In this document: positions 22,081 to 34,489 of the stretch, in pieces
How the letters are laid out: each line of letters begins with the position of its first letter
How positions within the stretch are numbered: the stretch's first letter is position 1
NCBI GenBank assembly: GCA_030762175.1
Contig: CM060837.1
Location: 7,954,001 to 8,018,000, forward strand
Length of the DNA stretch: 64,000 nt
Origin: Metallyticus violacea
Taxonomy: Eukaryota > Arthropoda > Insecta > Mantodea > Metallyticidae
Direction: 5' to 3'
Translations under genes and position numbers: made by a program
Notes under the pieces: model-generated
What the model was told of the DNA's origin: nothing
What the model saw: only the letters and a program-made list of their open reading frames with translations
Database searches by the model: none

Positions 22081-22562
22081 CCCCAAAATTAAGAAAAGAA
22101 AGAATTACAAAAAAAAAAAAAAAAGGGGGGGTTGTTCTCGAGGACACAATGTGGGGTCAAAAATACAAACCTGGAACTTAACATTATGGATCAATTCACA
22201 TAAATCGGTGTAGATTTTATTGGATTATTTTTAAACTTTTCCAACTCGCGTAAAAATTGTCCACCAATAATGTTATTGGGAAAAATGGTTGGTAGTTTCT
22301 ACATCAGGCTTAAAAGTAGCATTTTGCTTTAGGTAGGTTGGTTAAGCGAATTGTTCATTCCATCATTCCTTACATTCCTACGCCATGTGTGGGCAGGAAG
22401 AGGCTAGTACTGAGCCAGCAACTTCAAGAAAACGCACAGCATCGAATGAAAACGCGACACAAAGCAGAAAGATACACAATTACCTTCCTGGAAGAATTGC
22501 TTAGCATTTGGGATCATATATGGAGGCATCTGCTGTGAATGTAAACGGCTGGTGGACAAGAT

Positions 22563-22816
22563 ATGCACTGCCACGGGTGGCCAAGATCGTTAAGGCGCGG
22601 AGGTCTGGGGTTCGATTCCTACCAGGATCGTTTGATCCAGGTTTTCCTCGGTCTTCATAAAAGGCAAAAGCCGGGGAGGTTCCCTAAACTTAGGCCTGAA
22701 CGTTTCCTTTCTCAAAAATCCTTTCCCAATATATCATTTCATCTCATATATCATCAGTGTCACCTCCTATGGTGCCTCAGTAGTAAAAACGGGCGTTAAA
22801 CACCATTAAAAAAAAG
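22563..22816 (+). mobile_element. SINE2 copy
   Basis: The tRNA-like head has ggtggccaagatcgttaagg and B box ggttcgattcc. The body (gttttcctcggtcttcataa, ccctaaacttaggcctgaac, ctttcccaatatatcatttc) ends in taaaaacgggcgttaaacac and an A-rich tail. The 66-78-codon frames here are spurious. Confidence 0.8.
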
Positions 22817-22834
22817 CATATAGCTTATTATTAT

Positions 22835-24171
22835 TCCAAAGGAATAAAGCAGCTGTTGCGCTTGTATCCATGAAAACATTTTTGAAAAATTTCTTCTAAC
22901 CTCCATGGACCTTATCTACCAGGCACCGAAAACGACAATGAACAAAAAAACAAAAAACAAAAAACAAAATATTTGTATGTGTCTGTTAACGCTCTAGCGG
23001 TAGCACTTTTTTCCCCACAACAAAACTCGGCATATTTCATTAGAATAAACCAATAAATATATTTTCTGAAAACTAGGACAATCAGGACATTAGAAGCAGG
23101 GGTATACCTGAAACCGAGTGGAGGTTAAAGCGAAATTTAAAAATCGCTCTAACGGCCGCAATTTTAAACCTTTTTAGAGGAAGCCCAGCATATGCCATTA
23201 AAATGAAATAAGAAGTAATAGTTTCTGAACATCAGGGAAATCGGGTCATTAGGAGTGGAAGTTTACTTGACACCCAAAATTTAAAATTCGCTATGATATT
23301 ACCAATGTTTGTTTTTTTCACTACAAAATTCGGAATATATAATTTAAGTACAATAAGAAAAACATTTTCCAAAAAGTAGGGAAATCGGACCATTAGGAGT
23401 AAGGGTATACTTGAAAAACGAAATTTAAAATACGTTCTTGCATTTAATTTCTCTCTGTTGTTTTAAAATAAAATGACAAATTAAGTCAGCACTTAAACTG
23501 TATTTATAACGATGCATATGTTTAATATAAAACAAAAGCATCCTCATGAAATGTGAAATATTAATGTAATACATGTTTCAGAATTATATTTGTATGTAAG
23601 AGCGTTCTGTAATAACCTTCAGAAAACGTTTACGTTACATGTTTTTAATACCTTAACATTTAAATTAAATTTCAAAGCCCCTGAAAATGAAGTAACTTTC
23701 GTTTGTGTGTTAGTACATTGTACATTGTAGTTGTTTTTAAATAGTAACATGTTTTTGTTTTATTGAAACATATGAACACCATCTTAAATACACAATGTAA
23801 TCGAAACTTTTTGTTATTTCTCTCTATTTTAGTGAATATAAAGATGATAGCCAAGGCTCCGTTCATAAAAATGGTTACACTTAAGCTGGCTTTGTCTGTC
23901 AGTGGTCATATATTTCACTTAATTAATAGTATACTATTCGTTTTTGTAGTTTAATTCTCAAGAATAACAATGCTAAATTCTAAAAACGTGATTTCTGTTT
24001 TGTACTACTCATAGATTGTAAGATTTCTAATTATGTTCCTCTAATATCATACAGTAATACCATAACTTATTTCATTTCAATAATTAACAAGGCTATAATT
24101 TGGCTTTTATAATAATTTTTAAAGAGATTCTCTTAGTTTACGTAGCTCCTGTGTGACGACTTTTTTTTTTT
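22835..24171 (+). mobile_element. Family A copy 6, nearly full length
   Basis: The 5' motif (agctgttgcgcttgtatcca, taccaggcaccgaaaacgac, gtgtctgttaacgctctagc) is followed by about three core units and the conserved tail with only a trace of the AAT tract. It ends ttagtttacgtagctcctgt-gtgacgac plus T-run. This is the best copy for reading the element from 5' motif to 3' end. No coding frame. Confidence 0.7.
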
Positions 24172-25986
24172 TTGATTTCGTATCTTGAAAAATTACAAAT
24201 GTTCTGATACCAAAGTAAACTAAAATTATCGTAATATCTGGTTTTCAGAGAAAGTTAAAGGAAAATATTCTTAGCAGTAGCGCAGTAAGTGTAATAATAT
24301 TTTTATTAACTAGAGCAGACTGTAGTAAAGACAAATCAATTTAAGATTTTATTTTCTCCTCAGATACCATTCGCTGATAATGTCAACGCTGTTCAAACAT
24401 GGAGAGCTCGCGAAGTAAACGGAGAGAACTGTTTACTTCGAAATGTATCTGTTTGCTGTCACGTAGCCCCTTTCGGTGTGTGTGACACCCGACCCGCTTC
24501 TTAGACTAGCTAAGCGAAATTAGACGACAAGACACCCCCTTTGCCCCTCTCTCTTATCCAACTCAGGAATGCTCTCACGGTCACTGTAACACGGACAATG
24601 ACAGTTGTAATCAAATTCTTTCGTTGCATCTAATATGATAGCCGTTTTCTCTTAAGGAAATTCGCAATTAGCTAAACAAATTGCAAACTTTCGTATTTAA
24701 AATGTGTTCCTGTCACTACCTAGTATAAAGTTCATATAAAGAAAACATTTTCCAATTCTATAATGAAAGAACTGTTCCTAAAATGAAAAATTAACGCCAC
24801 AATTATCGGCAAATAAAGGTTAATTGCATTATTAATAATCATCTTCAAGCAAGATAGGTAATATACCCTGGAAATTTTAAAATTACACATTATAATGCAT
24901 AATTAACAAACCTATGTAAGTAAACAACAATTTTAGTGATGCATAAAAATCAAATGACGTTTTTAAATGCCATCCGTTCATCTATTTCTGTTTCATAAAA
25001 GTGCCAACAAGAGCAACAAGTGATAATTAAGTAGTGTTTGTTTTATTTGGGCTGCTTGTAATTTTTAAGAGAAAATGAAAGATTATAGATTCATTTTATT
25101 ATTAGATAAGCGTAATTTTCCGAACTTTTTATTACATCATAAACTTAACGCAAATTTGTTTTCGTAAAAGAGCATTCTAATATACAGCATAATGAGAGCA
25201 TTGAACAGATGCAGATATCACCAGAGAGTACATGCTAGTACATTTACTTCCTGAGAATTAAGAACGATATTTAAGAAATGAAATTTTAGGTTTATGTTAC
25301 GCAGTTCAAAATATAATTAAAGTTTAAACTGTTATATATTAACATTCTACCGTGGCAAACACCAAACCAAATCACAAATTTTAATTGTATTTGTTAATAT
25401 ACCTATATATACAATATAGTTTATCCATTACAACTTTTCAGATCATATATTAACAGTAAAACAACAGTGTTTAGAGATTTTCTCCTCCCAATTTTCGTGT
25501 CTTGTGAATTTTTTATAAAAATACAACTCCATTTCAAGTGATAAATATAATCAGAAGCATATGGTTGTTATTATTTTTTATTTATTATTATGTCGTTCTT
25601 ATTGCGTTGTTAAGGCAGCTTTTTTACGTATTCACTGCAACTGTTTTGACAAGCATTCAAATGACTCATGTTGAGTGTTTTTAGTAATGGTAAAAAACGA
25701 GATTACCGTGAATTTTGAGTTTTATGAACTCAAGTGACGGCCACATAAAAAATGGAGTTAAAATCTACACGACTTTGGCAACAACACTCGAGGAGAACAA
25801 GGAACAACCATCGGAAACAGTTAAGAAAAAATTGTTTGGCTATTATTATAGGTATTTTTGTGCTTTTTTTCTAATTACGCAATTTTTTGGCGGAATATTC
25901 CAACATTATTTTGTTAATTTCAGTTTACCTTATATAAATTTTTATAAGAGGTATTGTCAAAATTTAAAAAAAAAAAAAAAAAAAAA
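24172..25986. other. Intergenic DNA with a GC-richer block at 24360-24600
   Basis: The block near 24360-24600 (ggagagctcgcgaagtaaac, gtgacacccgacccgcttct) stands out in composition and contains a short inverted repeat (cgaagtaaacggagagaactgtttacttcg). No gene or element is recognised. The remainder is AT-rich with a 98-codon frame (25715-26011) that runs into a poly(A)-encoded Lys tract and is not convincing. Confidence 0.35.
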
Positions 25987-26154
25987 TGTCCGTTGCGCAA
26001 GAACTGCATAAACTAAGCGAATTCCCCAACTAGTAGAGTAATTTTAAACAATCCAAATTACGACTTTATTTATTAATGAAATGAAATAAATTATGGCATT
26101 ACTGTGTGGTATTAGGGAAACAAATATTACAAAAGAGAAACAGCATTTTAGAAG

Positions 26155-26239
<85 letters not shown>

Positions 26240-26245
26240 GAAGTA
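25987..26245 (-). mobile_element. Family A tail fragment (inverted) with expanded (ATT)n
   Basis: On the minus strand it carries tccctaataccacacagtaa, the ctaagcgaattc-containing 3' end and a decayed terminal hairpin next to a 22-A run. The internal trinucleotide tract has expanded to about 28 ATT units (26157-26240) and the copy ends there. Confidence 0.65.
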
Positions 26246-26309
26246 CCCTGTAAAGCGCTCGGCCAGGGGACATTATTTCGCTACTGAGTTTTCTCAATTA
26301 AACCTGACT

Positions 26310-27115
26310 TATTTCGGATTTCTTAGCAGTCTGTGGAGATTTCAATGCCAGAATAGGAAAACAAGCGATAGATAAAATTTAAGGGGCACAAGGCGAAACA
26401 ATTTAAAATGAAAATGGCAATGCGGGGAAACGTTGCTGCTTTTAATGCATCAAAAATAACAAATAGTTTCTTTAGACATAAAGAAATACATGGGGCGTGA
26501 TAGGTTCAAAGTCAATAATAGATTATGTATTAGCAAACCAAAAATTAGCTGTACAAATAAAAGACACGGAGTACACAGAAGGTGCGATGTAAATTCAGAC
26601 AATTTTTTAATAAAATCAACAATAAAATCCCAACACATTGGAAGAAGTTACAAAGCAAAAATAATGTCGACCCAAGGAAATGCTATAAAATACATTTCCT
26701 GCGACAAGAGAGTTTAAGGATATTATACCAAACACGGCTAACAAAAAGTAACAAGAGTATAAAAAACATTCAGAAAATGGAAGAGTTTTTATGTAACGTT
26801 TAAGGGAAGTGGGAACAAAATAGGAATAAAGTAAAAGAAGGTAGACAGTCACGTGGTTAACGAGGTAGGATACTGTATTTTGGAGGACGCTGGTAGGATC
26901 TAGAGTAAAAAGAGTAGGTTAAAAATATATGTCAAGTTATAGTTATTGTAAATTGAGCATATATTGTTGTTACAAATTGTAAAGTTAACGGAATAAATTC
27001 AACAAATTATATAGATGAAAGGGCGATAAGTAAAGTTATAAATGAGGAATGGAATGACCTCAAAAATGTAATATTAAAAGCAGCAGAAGAAACAATAGGG
27101 AAAAGAAGTAAATAA
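26310..27115 (+). mobile_element. LINE endonuclease remnant
   Basis: The plus strand reads AVCGDFNARIGKQAIDKI, then SKSIIDYVLANQKLAVQIKD across frame shifts. These are the GDFNAR and "s.IDYvl.n" landmarks of APE-type LINE endonucleases (often as in RTE/CR1-like elements). Further on, NYIDERAISKVINEEWNDLK and AAEETIGKRSK resemble the endonuclease-RT linker. No reverse transcriptase follows. Several stops show it is dead. Confidence 0.65.
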
Positions 27116-27204
27116 AGGTTTTATATCTCAAATTATATATATACACTCTAAAATTATTTCGATGTAGTTCAATAACATTTTGTCTACATAATATATAACT
27201 TTTA

Positions 27205-27249
27205 AATCATCATTTTCGGTGCCTAGTAGGTAGAGATTTGAAGATCTTT

Positions 27250-27295
<46 letters not shown>
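27205..27295 (-). repeat. Family A 5' fragment and (AT)n microsatellite
   Basis: The segment cattttcggtgcctagtagg is the inverted 5' motif of family A. It abuts a ~20-unit (AT)n tract at 27253-27293. Confidence 0.55.
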
Positions 27296-27296
<1 letters not shown>

Positions 27297-27865
27297 GTAC
27301 AACTTAATTCCTTTGGAATTCCCTAAAATGTACCAACAATGTTAATAATCGAATAATCAAATAAAATATTCCTAATTTATTATTTTGTATTTTAATGGTA
27401 ATTCACAATGGCAGATGTTCATCACCCATCTATTATCAGTTTCAATACAGCTTTACTAAATTCCGAATGTGCCGTTTTAGTCACCAAATGCTCTCTATTT
27501 GTTTCAGCATTGTGTCTTTGAGCATGCCAGACTGATTGAATGCTTTAAAACTCGACAAATTTCGTACTTTTTCACATTTTAAAAAAATTAATTACTTTGT
27601 TTCCAAATTTAATTGTATTGTTTCACGGATCACAATTTTATCGCAGGCAATGAATATGTCTAGCATTTCCCGTGTTTTCTCCACGTGTATATCTTTTTGT
27701 GAAAAGGGAAACACACACACACACACACTCCACGCACACTTATTTATTTATTTGCTAATGGGGAACAACATTTAAAACTCCTTATTTTCTATGAATATCG
27801 TCGGAATTTCGCGTTTTTCGCAAAATTAATCAACGTCGGTGCAATTTCAAATTCCCTGTAATTTC

Positions 27866-27866
27866 C

Positions 27867-27900
<34 letters not shown>

Positions 27901-27961
27901 TTCATTATTATTATTATTATTATTATTATACCACTACTACTAGTACTACTACTACTACTAC

Positions 27962-28008
<47 letters not shown>
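27866..28008. repeat. Compound trinucleotide microsatellite
   Basis: (ATT)n, then (TAC)n-like, then (AAT)n. The minus-strand 85-codon frame here is spurious. Confidence 0.95.
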
Positions 28009-28009
<1 letters not shown>

Positions 28010-28124
28010 TTTCCAACCACAAAAACATGATTTTTAATGTCTTCAAGTCGCTTTATCGTGATTATAGTTTTTTTCGAAAAAGTTGCCTGTAACTTTTAAA
28101 ATTCAACGTCTCATATAAATGCAA

Positions 28125-28330
28125 ACGGTCATAAAAAATTAAAAGAAATTGCGTTCAAAATCCTTGCGCATCCACCATATTCACCCTATATAGCTCCTCG
28201 GATGTCCATTTCTTCCCACAACTATAATGGAATGAAGAAATTCATTTCAAGAAAAAATCGAAAAACTAGAGAAAATTAGACCTAGTGTGTTGAGCTTTCG
28301 AGAGGACAACAAATAAAATCTATCTTAAAA
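28125..28330 (+). mobile_element. Mariner-like transposase scrap (duplicated at 31960-32110)
   Basis: Across frames it reads AHPPYSPYIAPR and then a VHFFPQLQW-like stretch, recalling the hPPYSPDLAPSDfhLFp.L block of mariner-like transposases. It is short and broken. The same scrap occurs in the second copy of the segmental duplication. Confidence 0.5.
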
Positions 28331-28487
28331 ACAATTAATGTTCTTTTTTTGTCATTCTGCAAGCGTTTCGATCTACCGTGCACATTTATGGCAGAAGAAA
28401 TAATTGACACGCGCGGAATCCAATAATGCCAAAAGATACTTTCCTATTTATAAATTAACTGCTCATTGAAATGTTGATCACTGGTAC

Positions 28488-28797
28488 AAAACCGCCATGG
28501 GTGACAGAGGTCGTCAAGGCGCGGACTCCGAACGGGAGGTCTGGGGTTCGAATCCTACCAGGTCCGTCCTCCCTGTCTGCTGTTTTTTTTTTTATCCAGG
28601 TTTTCCTCGATCCTCATAAATGGAAAATGCCGGTGAGGTACCCTAAACTTAGATCTGGCACATTTCCTTCCTTAAAAAAGAAGAAGAAGAAGAAAAATCC
28701 TTTCCCAATATATCATTTCATCTCATTTATCATCAGTACCAACCACCTGTGGTTCTTCATTAGTAAAAACGGGCGTTAAACACCATTAAAAAAAAAA
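28488..28797 (+). mobile_element. SINE2 copy in segmental duplication copy 1
   Basis: B box ggttcgaatcc, body and taaaaacgggcgttaaacac end are intact. A small (GAA)n expansion lies inside. The orthologous copy is at 32388-32710. Confidence 0.85.
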
Positions 28798-29124
28798 GTC
28801 TGGCACCAAAAACATGATCGACAGCACGGAAGAATATAAAAGATAAATCATATCCGTTGTTAGAAGTTGCACTAAAATTCCTCAGGATTATTTGATTTTC
28901 AAGTATCATTAAATACTTCGAAACAAAGCAATTTAATCTTTTAGGCTGCTCAATTAAAAAATAATAAAAAAAACATTGGTAAACACAACACTCTCGGGGT
29001 ATTTTGGTTTATAATAAGTTACATTTAAGACAATGACTTTTATTATCTTTAATGTAAACTGGGAAAAAGAATACAAGTTCGTGGAGTTTTAGATTCGCTA
29101 CTCGCGGAATAAACTGCTGACACT

Positions 29125-29252
29125 TTATTTTTACCAATCAGACACTCGCCTCAACTTTCCAGCCAATGAACGCGAAGCGTGGGATTTGCGATCAGTTTCG
29201 CTTATTGCCCAGCCATTCTCTATCAGGCGCTTGATTGTTCAACAAGGTAAGC
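29125..29252 (+). promoter_or_regulatory. Promoter-like block with splice donor, copy 1
   Basis: Two CCAAT boxes (29133-29137, 29163-29167) precede an arthropod initiator-like TCAGTT (29192-29197). A short exon-like stretch then ends in aacaag|gtaagc (donor at 29247). There is no TATA box in the usual window. About 580 bp downstream lies cttccgccattttc, a YY1/Pho-like site. The local CpG content is higher than the flanks. It could provide the 5' non-coding exon of the gene starting at 37.1 kb, but no direct link can be shown. Confidence 0.4.
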
Positions 29253-29929
29253 GAGGGAGGCAGCTTTCCAAATTGATTTGTAGCAAAGTTTTTCAAAAAG
29301 TATGTCGTAGAAGCCGAGGGGGTTAGTTTATCACACCTTTTAATTGTAATTAAGCGAGAATTGTGTTCTGTTTAGGTGAATTAAGAGCGCTTTGCTTGTG
29401 ACCACTAAACCGTACCGCTATGGCTCTATAGATAAGCAAATTAACTAACAGCAGTAGGTAATTCCGAAGTAATTTAAGAAATGAAATAACATTTATATAA
29501 ATATTTGGAATGTTTTACGCACATTCTCCAGTGGTTTTCGGTGGTCTACCCAGGCGTCTCAAGGCGTTCGAAACAATTCATTAGCTTTTTAAGAGTTTTC
29601 TAAATCACTTGGGCAAATTGCCTAGCGTCATTTGCCTAGCTAGTAAAGTGACGATTATTGCATCATCTTATTTTGCGACTTCCAAAAATATCATAATAAT
29701 TAAAGACTTTAACACTATTTTGAAATGAAATTAGTTCATTTTTCTAAGTAAAAGAGTGATTATATTTGGTTTTGCATTAAAGTGGTAAAAATAGTGGACG
29801 CTTCTCACGCTGAGAAGAACCCATCTTCCGCCATTTTCATTAACACAGGTTGTTGGTTCTGTAAAAAGATTTTCCCCACAATGCCGTGTAATTGCAGATG
29901 CTACAAGAAGGAAGACAATGTAAACATAT

Positions 29930-31490
29930 TAATATTAGCGAATTGAAGGAATGTAGTAGCTATTGCGATTGTATCCATAAAGAGATTTTTGAAAAAAGGA
30001 AAGTTTTTATCATACTCCATACTATGTACTAGGCAGTGAAAAAAATGTATCTATGGGTGCTTGTGTGTGTCTGTTAAAGCTCCAGTAGTCTCAATATTTG
30101 TTTTTTCTCAACAATACCCGACATTTAACCAACAATTAACAAAGTTTCGTCCAATTTTTAACCAGCAAACTTATATTATTGGGAAAGGGTGTTAACCTAT
30201 AGCAATTTTTTTATTCTAAAAATCGCTCTACAGGCCGCAATTTTTACTTTTTTGAAACTAATCTCGGTACGTTTCTTTAATAAATTTATTAAGTAATTTC
30301 CGAAAATCAGGGCATTCGGGGCATTATTAGTGCGGATATATTTGAAAAACGATTGGGGGTTAAAGCGAAATTTAAAATTCGCTCTAGCTGCCGCATTTTT
30401 AATATTTTCTTTTGAAAACTCGGTATGTGTATGTGCAATTGGAATAAAATAAGAAAAGTATTTTCTGAACATCAAGGAAATCGGATAATTAGGGGGGGGG
30501 GTTACCTGAAACCGAAACTTTAAAAATCGTTTTAGCAGCACCAATGATTTGTTTTCACATCAAAAGTCTTCATATTCCATTCAAATCAAATAAAAATTGT
30601 TTCTGAATATCAGGTTAGGGCAGTTAGAGTGAGAGTTTACCCAAAATTTAAAATTTAAAAATCGCTCTAGGTACCAATATTTGTTTTTCACAACAAATTC
30701 GGTGTATACCATTGAAATAAAATAAGAAAAATAGTTTCTGAAAATTAGGGAAACCGGACTTTTAGGAGTAGGGTATACTTGAAAACTGGAATTTAAACAG
30801 CGCTCTTGCGTTTAATTTATAGCGTTGTATATATTTTATATTTAACAAAAGCATCGTCGTGAAGATAGCTAATGTGAAATATAAATTTAATATGTGCTTG
30901 AGAATTATATTTGTGTATAAGCCGCTCTATAATAACCTTCAGAAAATGTTTGCGTTGCTTGTTTTTACTACAATATAATTTAAATTAAATTTCAAAGTCA
31001 TTGGAAATCGATGAAACTTTCCATTGTTTATTGTTGATTGTTTTAGTACATTGTAATTGTTTTTAATTGTAATGTTTTTGTTTATTGAAACATATGAACA
31101 TCATCTTAAATACACAATGTAAATCGAAACTTTCTGTTATTGCTCTCTATTTTAGTAAATGTAAAGATGATATCAAGGGCTCAGTTCATAAACATGGTTA
31201 CATTTAAAAATGTAAGAGTGGTAGACGATAGATTTAATTTAAATATGTTTTTACCTACACAGAATAATTGTGCCTAACAGTGGTCGTATTTTTCATTTAA
31301 TTAACAGTATGCCATTAATTGTGGGTTAATCTCTACAACATCAACAATAATAATAATGATAATAATAATAATAATTATATTATAACTTAGTTTTTCTTTT
31401 GTAATACTTAAAAGATTGCAAATTTTGTTTTTAATTATGTTCCACTAATACCAACAGTAATACCATAACTTATTTTATTTCATTAATTAA
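29930..31490 (+). mobile_element. Family A copy in segmental duplication copy 1
   Basis: The 5' motif (gtagctattgcgattgtatc, ctaggcagtgaaaaa) is followed by about five core units with spacing about 130-155 bp (cgctctacaggcc near 30227, then similar near 30382, 30530, 30661 and 30802), and then the tail. The 3' terminal hairpin is missing because the duplication breakpoint cuts at cattaattaat. Confidence 0.7.
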
Positions 31491-31733
31491 TATCACACAA
31501 TTTTATCGCAGGCAATGAATGAGTATGTCTAGTGTTTCCCGTGTTTTCTCCACAAGTATCTTTTTGTGAAAAGGGAAACACGCGCGCGCGCATGCACGCA
31601 TGCACCCACACTTATTTATTTATTTGCTTGTGGGAACAACATTTGAAACTCCTTATTTTCTATGAATGTCGGTGGAAATTGGCGTTTTTCGCAAAATTAA
31701 TTATCGTCGGGGCAATTTGAAATTATCTGTACT

Positions 31734-31777
<44 letters not shown>

Positions 31778-32159
31778 AATAATAATAATAATGATTATTA
31801 TTAGTAGTAGTATTATTATTTCCAACCACAATAACATGATTTGTTAATGTTTCAGGTAGCTTTATCGTGATTATAGTTTTTTTCGAAAAAGTTGCCTGTA
31901 ATTTTTAAAATTAAACTTCTCATATAAATGCAAAAGTTCATAAAAAAAATAACAGAAATTACGTTCAAAATCCTTGCGCATCCACCATATTCACCCTATA
32001 TAGCTCCTCGGATGTCCATTTCTTCCCACAACTACAATGGAATGAAGAAATTCATTTCAAGAAAAAATCGAAAAACTGGAGAAACGTTATACCTAGTGTG
32101 TTGAGCTTTCGAGAGCACAACAAATAAAATATATCTTAAATACAATTAATGCTCTTTTT

Positions 32160-32192
32160 TTTCTTTTTATTTTATTTCTTTCTTTTTTCTTT

Positions 32193-32233
<41 letters not shown>

Positions 32234-32258
32234 TTCTTCTTCTTCTTCTTCTTCTTTT
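32160..32258. repeat. (CTTT)n(CTT)n pyrimidine tract
   Basis: About 100 bp of pure pyrimidine on the plus strand. It is absent from the matching place in copy 1, so it expanded after the duplication. The minus-strand Glu/Lys-rich frame across it is spurious. Confidence 0.9.
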
Positions 32259-32387
32259 TTTGTCATTCTGCAAACGTTTCGATCTACCGTGCACATTTAT
32301 GGCAGAATAAATCATTGAGAGGGGCGGAACCCAATAATGCCGAAAATACTTTCCTATTTATAAATTAACTGCTCATTGAAATGTTGA

Positions 32388-32710
32388 TCACTGGTACAAA
32401 ACCGCCATATGTGACAGAGATCGTCAAGGCTCGGACTCGCGAGCGGGGGGCCTGGGATCCGAATCCTACCAGGACCGTCCTCCCTGACTGGTGTTTTTTT
32501 TTTATCCAGGTTTTCCTCGGTCCTCATAAATGGCAAATGCCGGTGAGGTACCCTAAACTTAGAACTGGCACACTTCCTTCCTTAAAAAGAAGAAGAAGAA
32601 GAAGAAAAATCCTTTCCCAATATATCATTTCATCTCATGTATCATCAGTACCAACCACCTGTGTGGTTCTTCATTAGTAAAAACGGGCGTTAAACACCAT
32701 TAAAAAAAAA
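32388..32710 (+). mobile_element. SINE2 copy in segmental duplication copy 2
   Basis: Counterpart of 28488-28797 with the same body, a (GAA)n tract one unit longer, and the same end. The B box is mutated (gggatccgaatcc). Confidence 0.85.
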
Positions 32711-33046
32711 GTCTGGTACCAAAAACATGGTCGACAGCACGGAAGAATATAAAAGATAAATCTTATCCGTTGTTAGAAGTTGCACTGAAATTCCTCAGGA
32801 TTATTTGATTTTCAAGTATCATTAAATACTTCGAAACAAAGCAATTTATTCTTTTAGGCTGCTCAATTAAAAAATAATAAAAAACAGGAAATTCATTGGT
32901 AAAACAACACTCTCGGGGTATTTTGGTTTATAATAAGTTACATTTAAGACAATGACTTTTATTATCTTTAATGTAAACTGGGAAAAAGAATACAAGTTCG
33001 TGGAGTTTTAGATTCGCTACTCGCGGAATAAACTGCTGACACTTTA

Positions 33047-33174
33047 TTTTTACCAATCAGACACTCGCCTCAACTTTCCAGCCAATGAACGCGAAGCGTG
33101 GGATTTGCGATCAGTTTCGCTTATTGCCCAGCCATTCTCTATCAGGCGCTTGATTGTTCAACAAGGTAAGCGAG
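33047..33174 (+). promoter_or_regulatory. Promoter-like block with splice donor, copy 2
   Basis: Identical in arrangement to 29125-29252: CCAAT at 33053-33057 and 33082-33086, TCAGTT at 33111-33116, and donor gtaagc at 33166. All these motifs are conserved between the duplicates. Confidence 0.4.
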
Positions 33175-33186
33175 GGAGGCAGCTTT

Positions 33187-34214
33187 CCAAATTGATTTGT
33201 AGCAAAGTTTTTCAAAAAGTATGTCGTAGAAGCCGAGGGAGCTTGTTTATCACACCTTTTAATTGTAATTAAGCGAGAATGGTGTTCTGTTTAGGTGAAT
33301 TAAGAGCGCTTTGCTTGTGACCACTAAACCGTACCGCTATGGCTCTATAGATAAGCAAATTAACTAACAGCAGTAGGTAATTCCGAAGTAATTTAAGAAA
33401 TGAAATAACATTTATATAAATATTTGGAATGTTTTACGCATATTCTCCAGTGGTTTTCGGTGGTCTACCCAGGCGTCTCAAGGCGTTCGAAACAATTCAT
33501 TAGCTTTTTAAGAGTTTTCTAAATCACTTGGGCAAATTGTCTAGCGTCATTTGCCTAGCTAGTAAAGTGACGATTATTGCATCATCTTATTTTGCGACTT
33601 CGAAAAATATCATAATAATTAAAGACTTTAACACTATTTTGAAATGAAATTAGTTCATTTTTCTAAGTAAAAGAGTGATTATATTTGGTTTTGCGTTAAA
33701 GTGGTAAAAATAGTGGACTCTTCTCACGCTGAGAAGAACCCGCCTTCCGCCATTTTCATTAACACAGTTCGTTGGTTCTGTAAAAAGATTTTTTCCAAAT
33801 TGATTTGTAGCTAACTTTTTCAAAAAGTATGTCGTAGAAGCCTAGGGGGTTAGTTTACCACACATTTTAATTGTAACTAAGCGAGAATGGTGTTCTGTTT
33901 AGGTGAATTAAGAGCGCTTTGCTTGTGACCACTAAACCGTACCGCTATGGCTCTATAGATAAGCAAATTAACTAACAGCAGTAGGTAATTCCGAAGTAAT
34001 TTAAGAAATGAAATAACATTTATATAAATGTTTGCAATGTTTTACGAATATTCTCCATTGGTTTTCGGTGGTGTACCCAGGCGTCTCAAGGCGTTCGAAA
34101 CAATTCATTTGCTTTTTAAGAGTTTACTAAATAACTTGAACAAATTGCCTAGCTTGTAAAGTGACGATTATTGCATCATTCCTTTGCGACTTCGAAAAAT
34201 ATCAAAGATATTTG

Positions 34215-34246
<32 letters not shown>

Positions 34247-34430
34247 TAAGATGAATAAAAAATAATTAAAGACTTTAGCACTATTTTGAAATGAAATTAG
34301 TTCATTTTTCTAAGTAAAAGAGTGATTATATTTGGTTTTGCGTTAAAGTGGTAAAAATAGTGGACGCTTCTCACGCTGAGAAGAACCCGTCTTCCGCCAT
34401 TTTCGTTAACACAGGTTGTTGGTTCTGTAA
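33187..34430 (+). repeat. Nested ~600 bp tandem duplication
   Basis: ccaaattgatttgtagcaaa at 33187 recurs as ccaaattgatttgtagctaa at about 33795, and both units run to gttggttctgtaaaaaga. The second unit has a (TTTA)n insertion near 34214-34247 and more substitutions. The unit begins just after the putative splice donor, so only the downstream part was copied. Confidence 0.85.
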
Positions 34431-34489
34431 AAAGAGTTTCCCCACAATGCCGTGTAATTGCAGATGCTACAAGAAGGAAGACAATGTAA

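Larger units (their letters stand above)
27631..31490 (+). repeat. Tandem segmental duplication, copy 1 (~3.9 kb)
   Basis: It starts cacaattttatcgcaggcaa and is repeated immediately downstream from 31496. Shared contents in order: a CA-type repeat, a trinucleotide tract, a transposase remnant, SINE2, a promoter-like block and family A. The 28.8-29.9 kb core differs from its partner at only scattered bases. The SINE2 and family A copies are present in both, so they inserted before the duplication. Confidence 0.85.

Noticed and set aside
28038..28044. Palindromic trinucleotide runs on both strands as a structured RNA
   Set aside because: The adjacent ATT and AAT tracts are simple microsatellites that pair only by composition; no conserved structure between the duplicates.
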